A stretch of 64,000 nucleotides of DNA from Styela clava (taxonomy: Eukaryota; Chordata; Ascidiacea; Stolidobranchia; Styelidae): positions 4,154,001 to 4,218,000 of the forward strand of contig NC_135250.1 in assembly GCF_964204865.1 (NCBI RefSeq), in the 5' to 3' direction. Of this stretch, positions 27,001-36,000 are shown one piece after another. How positions within the stretch are numbered: the first letter of the stretch is position 1; each line of letters begins with the position of its first letter. The notes below the pieces were generated by a model that saw only the letters and a list, made by a program, of their open reading frames with translations, ran no database searches and had not been told where the DNA came from. The translations under genes and the position numbers were made by a program.

Positions 27001-30000
27001 AAATTCAGAAGCAAAAGTTCATTCTTTGTTTAACCATGAACAATCTCACGTGTTCGGACTTAGGTTAGTTTCATCTAAAAATCTTTCTATAACCAGTGGT
27101 TCCGAACGGGCGGCACATGGCCCCCAATAGGGCCACAGACTAGTCGATGGGGTGCCACAATGCTAGGCGTAAAACTGATTTTACTTTTCTCTTGACAAGA
27201 AAACATCCTGTTCTTCTTAGTTTCATTGCTTGATAAGGTCATTTCACAGGGTGTTTTCACTTTTTGAGCATGGATTGTTCGAACATAATAGGATTTGGAA
27301 TCTATCAATCAAAATAAAACTATAAATATTACTGGAATGATAAACAGGGGGCTATGAGTGCCCAAACTTTCCGGAAGTGGGCCCAAGCCCTTAAAGGTTG
27401 GGTACCACTTCTATAACCTATTATCTCAACTAAATGAAAGTAAGGCTAAATATGTTGTAATATTGCGACATGTTGTTGTCCACAATGTGAATATGTGTAT
27501 TTAACATATTCTGTTATGATCAATATTTATTCTTATTTTATTATCTTAATTAGGTAAATTTGACTAAGGCTAAATAATAGATATTTTTAGACACAGTCAC
27601 TCGTGACAATTTTGTTATACCTGGGATACGTCTCAACATATGAACAGTATATTCTGTTATGATAGACTGTTTATATGCTAAGATTTATCCTTATTTTATT
27701 CTTTTACATCACCAAGGCTTGTCATTTTGATATATGGCATCGGGAACCTCTGATCTACTTTTGACAGTTGGCTCATGGTGCTAAGCTTTTAAAATATGCT
27801 TTCTGTCACAACTCTGATTACCCTGTGCCGGTTGTACTTTGAAGAGTAATGAGATGTAGAGAGGATTGCCTTCCCTATACGCAGGGTTGCCATCTACCCA
27901 GAGCCAAAAATAAGCACAGGCGTCGAAATGTTATTTTCCAAGGGGAGGGGTCTCAACAACGGCAGAAACGCAGAATAAGAATGATATCATACACGAGTCT
28001 CCCACTTTTTATCATTAGAAGTCGCTTTGAACATGGTTGTACGCAGATCCAAAATTGCAAAAAGCTATGGAGACACGAAGTCACTGCCACACGCAATCTC
28101 TAAGACAAAAGGTCGGCAACCTTTGTCGCTCCCGGGCCAAAACCAAGTGTTACAAATCTTGGGGAGCCGCACATATTTTTTCAAGAAATTAAAAAACTGA
28201 ACGGGTGGCTGATGAAACACATTATTTAGTAGCGAGAGAACACTGCGACAACTTGTGGACTCAAGTCGTCTTATTATACAAAATATTTACAAATAACATT
28301 TAATGCAACACTAGGTGACACAGGTAGGAAGAATTTTTCTCAGGTCAAAGGTCGGGGAAAGGTCCATTGTGGGCACCGATTACTGTTTTCCACCTTTGTC
28401 GATGTTGCAATAGCAGTAGTTAATAGAAAAAATTCTTTTCATGTTCGAAACAGAACTCATGGTTACCCTTACTCTAAATTGCAGCTTGTGCCTAAAAACA
28501 GTATTCCTAAAAACTAGCAGCAACTATTGTGTGTGTCACAGTTTGCCTGGAAATAACGCAAACCCCACCGTTGACAGAAAAAGTTCGTCCGTCGTTTCCA
28601 CGCAAGCTTTTGTACGCAAAACAAGTACTGGTCATCCACGTTTCTAAGACCAAATAAGCACGCGACTCAAAAATAAGCACTTTACTTAGAAATAAGCACA
28701 TCGTTACTTTATAAGACATGGACTAGAAAATAAGCACAAATCTTAGAAATAAGCACGGTATGGCAACCATGCCTTTATGTATATCTATATATATGAAACT
28801 TTATTGATTTTTATTTATCTACTATCCAAACTGCTTATATATTTGCTGTAATTTCAAGTATTATTATTAGATGGTTGTTAAATTTGCGAACATGATCATA
28901 AACATGTTTATTTACGTGCCCGTAAAATTTGCCGCATGAAATCTCATCGCAGGATATTTCACGTTTAAAAACAGTTTACTTTTACTCAGGTTGTTGAATG
29001 TATTGGTATGTAGTCTTGATACCTGGTTATTACTTGAAACTCAGTACAACATCCAACAAACGTTACTGCAAATGCAGAAAGATGATTGCACTTATGAAGG
29101 GTAAGATTGATTGCAATTTTTTGTTATTTATAATCTGGATTATTTTTGTGTAGCAAATTGAGAACGGTGGCCTAGCTTGATAATAGTTCATAATGATTAT
29201 TCCACTGCCTTTATTGTAAACATCGCACACTTAAAAAGGGAGCTGTACCTTCCATCCATGCATGCATGCTGCGTCCGTTTGAATACCGTGACTTTTTTCT
29301 GAGCAAATTCTCTTAAATAAAAAGATTTTGGATTCTCATTTTTCTTGTAATAACATATTTTCAATTTTCTTCAGAAATATTATTATCGACGCTCTATCGG
29401 TTGATCGTAACCATATTCTTGTACGAACTCAAGCGATCGGAGGACCCTCGGAACGTCGGATACCTCCTCGATCGTTAGAACCAATGATTCACAAAGGATC
29501 AAAACAACTTGCGTATCCGTGGCCTTTGTTTAATAAGTTTCCTCTTCCTAAAGAATATACACCAACATTGAGTGGGAAATCTTCTGTCAAAAAAGGTTTG
29601 TGTGAGTGAAAATCTTAGCAGTTCTTCAAATCATTCATTCCAAGCTGGAAATCAAATAAATTTTTGAAAACATTGCATTAGAACAGTGGTTCTCAAATGT
29701 TGGTGCGCGCCCCACAAGGGTAGAGAATATTTCGGGGGGGGGGCGTTAGATAATGGAAAATAAAAATATTTGTCAAATGTGATCTTGCCCACCTTATTTT
29801 GGATATTTACATTTCTTTGTTTTTTTGTTATTTTGAATAAAACATACTTTTGCATTACTATCTGTTATTTGTAGCTTATTGTTAGCTAGTTATTTTTGAG
29901 GCGGGGCGCGAGACTTCACAAATTCTAAAAAAGCGGCTTAAAAAGTTAGAGAATCACTGTACTAAAAAATAAAATGCTTTAATTATTGCTTTTATCTTCA

Positions 30001-33000
30001 TTTACTGGTATATATACAATCAACCACCATGTAGTTTCAGCGTCTATTGACACTTAGGTGGTTTACCCAAAACGTTGCTCAGATATCAATCTTGTTTATT
30101 TCTGAGTCGTTGGTTTGTGGATTTAATTTGAGCAAATTCTCCAAAATAATTCCAGTTTTAAGAGGTTTGAGGAAATTTTGAAAAAATTTGGTCTTGGTAA
30201 TAAAAGTAAATAAAAGAGATAGTGCCCAGTACAAATTCACAAAGAATATAATGTATATTTTTACTTTTTCTATTCAGAAAGTGTTGTCAGCCGTTTTCTC
30301 TCAAAAACAAAAGCATCTGATAAGAATCGTGGGTGGCTGGAACAATGCAGGGATATGTTTGTTAAAACCATGATATCAGGTTTGTATTTTTGTATTATGA
30401 AATAAAATTATTTCACTCTGAAATTCAAAAATTTACGAGATAATGAGCAATGAGATCTTGTTCTGTGACTCAATATAATTCTATCCAAGGTGTAAAAAAC
30501 GGTGCTCTCGAAGTTTATGCACCAAGATGGTGCACAACCTGAACTCTAAATTAACGCATGGTTCATATCATAACTATGACAACAATTTTTCTCTCACTAT
30601 CTGAACTAGTGAAGTGAGTTGCAAATCAGTGGCAAATCGGCTCAGAGAAAAAAACAATTTTGTATTCATATCAAACAAATGAAATATTTATGACTGTCAT
30701 ATCGTATACCCGGGACATTTAGGTTGACCGGCCGGGACAGTGGGACAATTTGCTAAATTCGGGACTGTCCCGGTTAAACGGGGTTGTATGGAAGGGCTAG
30801 GTATCAGTGGGTGCTAAAAACCAAGCACAGATGCCAATGTGGAATTTCTATATATTAGTTCAATGTAACTATTCACTATAGCTGTTCCTTAGCTCAAATA
30901 AAAGCCAACTCTAATTTTTATTCATTTATTACTTATCGATTTTAATCTGTAAGTATGTTGATAGGTATTTGTCTGTCTGTATGTCTGTTAGATTCACGCG
31001 ATTTCTCACGAAAGCGAGATTGAATCTGCTCCAGATTTTGCATGTGCATTCATCATATCTCGGACCAAAAGCCTATTGATTTTGGGCGAATTATGTCGTA
31101 TAATTAGCGAGTTATTTATTAATTAGTGATGGGACACAAGGTGTCACTATGGAGTAAGAGCGCTGTTTCGGGGGATCCCCTAACTTTCGATCGATAAGTC
31201 TTCGGTCTCTGACCGATATTCTCGTTTTGATATTGGTTAATTGTGATACAATCTGAATTGAGAAAAATTATTTCACAGGTCCAGGTGTATTGAAAGGCAG
31301 CATACTTGCAGATTTATTAGATAAAGCAGTTGTTGCTCAAGAAAGAATGCCAGAGGAAAGATTGTTTCCTAATCCTTCTATTAAAGGTTTGGCTTATTAT
31401 TTCATGAATAAAAATCTTGTTTCTGTAAACCGCAAAAAATCGAGAATGTTTTCTCGATACTCTCGAAGTATGTGAACCAAGATGGCGGATACCGTAACGT
31501 AGTATGTGTAACAGGTTAGGGTTAGGCCATAATTTTAGGTACAAATACTACGGGAGTCACTTGACTAATCCCCGACCTCGTAATAGAACTGAAATAAGGA
31601 AAAATGGAATAAAATTATAGCCTAACCCTAACCTGGTAGACATCTACGTTCCCGTGTCTGCCATCTTGTTTCACATACTTCGTGAGTACCCAATACAGTA
31701 TAGCAATTTGGGCAGGTGATGCTAACTGGGGTAAAACGCATATCGATACGTCTTATAAAAATCCCACAAATAACGACAACTTCGAATAAATTATACTGTT
31801 TTTAATTCTAGATCCACCTTTGAAAGATTCCCTAAGTCCTGTGTCCACTGCTGGAATCAAAATGGCGGTAAGATATGGTAAGCATCTCAACTTAATGAAG
31901 AGTAGCACAGAGGCCACGACTAATAATTTGAATTACGTTCTTCGACATTGTCAAACTATGCTTGAGGATCAACAAGAGAAAGCGTCTGGCGGTGGAAAAA
32001 ACAATAATGTGCAGATTAGTGAGTATAAATTATAATAGAATGGAATTGTATTATCCTGGGGGAGAGGAAAGAAATAGACGACTTACTTATGGCAAACCCC
32101 GGCCTGTCTATGTAAGTTGAACACAAAAATTGCGCACATATATATATTTGATAGTATTTCTGTATTTATCTCGGGCAGAGAAAAGGAAATAAGACGACAA
32201 TGTGACAATATAGCAGCCTAGACATATTACATGGCCTTTCAGTTTGGGAACAATTTACCAGTTATTCATTTCAGATGGATGGACTTGATAAAGAATTGTA
32301 CAATGTTGTATAGTGTTTTCCAGCTGAACAAAAATATGAAAAATAGCTGTTTGATAAAAATTGCATATCACTGAAGTGAAATTAATATAAATATATACCA
32401 TATGTATGATATGCACTTTTGTGGCTCTATATAACATTTCTCAAATTCTACAATTTTGAATCAGAAACTCTGCAAGGGCCATACCATGGTTTTGATTGGT
32501 TTGTCAGCACCATATTCCTGATGAATGGAGGAAACAAAGACAAGACGTGGAATTTTCTACAAAAATTTTCTGACCTGCTCTGCTCAGGATTCTTGTGGCC
32601 AGCAAGACTACATGCTAGTGTAAGTCTATACTTATGGAATTGTCAGTGTTGTGCTCATGGGAAGATGGTCATTAATCGCTTGAATAGTCCTGCGCAAAAT
32701 GAAATAATACGATACATGTCAAAGCGAGCAGAAGGAAATTATCAGTCTTCAATGCCATGGCCAGTGTTTTAGGATATGATTTACATATTTATCCCGGGAA
32801 GAAGAAAGCTGATAAGACGGTCTAATCATTAGGCGAACCACCGCCTCTCGTATGGTTACCAGTCCATGATGGGTATGGGGTTAGTCAGTCAGTTAAATGC
32901 TCCAGATGCATGGAGTTGTATCCATTGTATGGTTGTACTGTTTAGGTTGTATTAGTTTCTTCCGTGCATAAAGAATATTAGCAGTAAAAGCCTCTTATTT

Positions 33001-36000
33001 TATGTGCATTTGTTGCTTTGGGAAAAGCTAATCAATATATTATTCTCATTAGAGTAGATTCAAGCAGTGTTAGGTTAAAGATTGGAGAAGGTAGCCGTAT
33101 TCAATCACCCTGCTGTGGCAAGGTGTCCAGCAATCTTCTTGCACATAACTTTTCTCCATGTGATTTAAACCTTTTGAAACCATGCAGTGTAGTTGGAGTA
33201 CAATCACAAGTGTGTTTTTAACACTTATCATGATGCACCAGCCATTAAAAATTTCATTTTTATATTCTAGATTCACTTGCCAAAAGAGATGCGATCAAGT
33301 GGAATACATCCTTTATTTTCACACACAGGACATCATGTGGAATTAATTTTACAGGTAACAGATCTAGTTAAATCAAGTTTATTTTTTCCAATCAGTAAAA
33401 GCAACAACAATTAAATACAAGTTATGATAAAATGATAATTAGAAAGTTTTACTGGGGAAGGGAAGTCGCAGGGAACCAAAGCTGGTTATCGAGCAGCGAC
33501 ACTCAAGGTACAAATATGTAATTTAAGCAAAATTGAAATTTTAGAGTTTGGAATTTACTGTCTTTTATGCTATATAAATATATACTTTTGTTTTCTTGTA
33601 CCCTAGCACCTAATGAGATTACTAGTTCGACTCTTGGGATGCATAACTTTTTCAATCTGTGATCCTTCCGCTAAGCTGTTTCTACACACAGAAAACCATT
33701 GTGCAAAGCTTAGCGGTGAGGCGTGAGAGAGCATTGCTGGACTTCTCGACGTCGTAGGGTGGTTCACATAACCGCTGGTCGGTTACGGCTTCTTCCACCA
33801 TCACGTCCATGCATCTGAAACAAATACCTGGCAAACTAATAACTGGACGTGAGGCTGTGGTTTGCCATCTTAGTGGCTTTCCTCTCCCCAATTATGTAAA
33901 TCCTATCTTGCAATTCCAAGTTTATCATGAGTAAAATAATAATGGCAGAACCAGAACAATTTTCTTCATTAATTCTTTTGTTCTAATTCAGAATGAACTT
34001 CCACTTGTCCACTCCACATTTCGAATGTGCGGTTATACTCCGTCACAAATATGTCAGCACTGGTTACAGCAATGTTTCTGGAATTACATGGATTGGAATC
34101 AGATTAATCATTACATTGCTGTTGTTATTATATTGGGAACTGATTATCAGGTAATAAAAAAGTGAACTTGCTTCTTGGATCAATATTAAATCAACTTTAT
34201 ACCTGTACACACCAGGGGTGTGTAACGCGGCCCACAAGAAGAAATCGTGTGGCCGATTTTGAATGGCGTGTGGCCTGCGAAACGAGTTTTTAATTTAGTT
34301 TAATCTAGTGTGTGCGAGTAATTTTTTCAATTCCTTTGCATTGCAAAGCGTATACCTGAGCTTGTGCGAAGCGAACAAATCGTATCATAAGATCAATAAC
34401 CAAAGTTTTTGTGCCTGCTAGAAAGAAACTACTAGAAAGCCTATGTTAGATAAAGGTGCTGCCCACGGTTTTCACTCCGTTAGTTGTATCTGGCCCACCT
34501 GTATTGCACACCTCTGCTGTAGACCAATGGTTCTTTTTCGTGAAATACATATGGAATGATTTACTGCTACCCAATCTGAATTGGTAATTGGGAAGGATGC
34601 TGTGGTCCAACATTTTGATTAGATCGTTTTTCCTTCCACCATGAGATGCATAGGGAAATCTTATGTCACAATTTTTTTTCGAAATATTTTTTGTTATACT
34701 GCATTAAGGCATAGGTTCTCAAAGTGCCTCATACGGAGCCCCGGGGCTCCATTAGAGGAACCCAAGGGCTCCGCTGGTTATTCGTTTACTTATTAAAATA
34801 CTGACTTGGCTAATTGTATAACTGTCCTAATAACGATATAAGCAATAAAGACATTATCTATATCTAGAAGTTCCAATAGATAATGCCATATTTGAGTTAC
34901 TGCATTGTTGCCACGATTCGACACTGCTTTATTAAAATATGTTTGTCAAGTGTCTTATTTGTGGGGCTCCATAATTAAATAATAGTCAACCTTTTCACGG
35001 GCTCCATAACACTAAAAGTTTGAGAACCCGTGGTTTGGTGGATAAGTCGTTAGGACAGTGTTTCCCAAGCCGAGTCCGCGGTCTCAGATGAGTCCGCAAC
35101 GAGCCAGAAATTCACTGCTGGCCGCAAACGTTTTTACGGAACTCAACTATCAGCCAAGTTACGATTTACGTTGAAATTTACATAAAAAATAAAAAGCAAG
35201 TTTATTCACATAACAATAACCGAGTCAATAATTACTGGTTACTGAGTAGGGCTGGGCATATATTCGAATATTCAACTAATAGAATAGCAATTTACTATTC
35301 GAAAATATGATAACGGGTCACTTGCGTGTGGAGGCGCAGTTTTTACCACTTCATATGAGCTCCTGCCACGAACGAACCGATGGCAGCTTTTGCCGTGGTT
35401 AATGCGCTATTACCAGTATATTCACAAAGCCATGTACCAGATTTTAGTTTATCATGCGGAATTATATCTACTTAAACCTAAAACCTAACCCCAAATCTAT
35501 CAAAACTGTATCGATAAGAAAAATGTGCCAACTTATCTGATATTTATCATCATCAGGGGCAGCCATGCCATTACATCTGACATGCCGTGCTTACGGCAGC
35601 AAAATTTTACCCGCCTTCGGTTTACAATTTTCTGCCTTGGTAACGGCATCTCGCCATTGGTATGTGGGAGCTAAAAAGTCAGTCGGCATGGGTTTACGGC
35701 CATAGCGGCCATGGTTTGGAAATCCCGGCATGGTTTTGGCCTTGGGGCAGCGTCAGGCGCCACAAAATACTTAAAACTGCACTTGTGCGCGTCGCTTAAT
35801 CAAACGATTGGATTTCACAACTCACTTGCGGATTTCCGACGAAAACATAAAGTCGACACACGCGTCATAGCCATATTTACCTAAGTGGTTGTTTTTTTCG
35901 CAAGTTCGAACAACGAGGAATAATTTTTTTTTGGTGGGTGTCAATGATGGCAACCCGAATTTTTTAAATTGAAAAGCGGCAATACAAAATAAAACGGAGA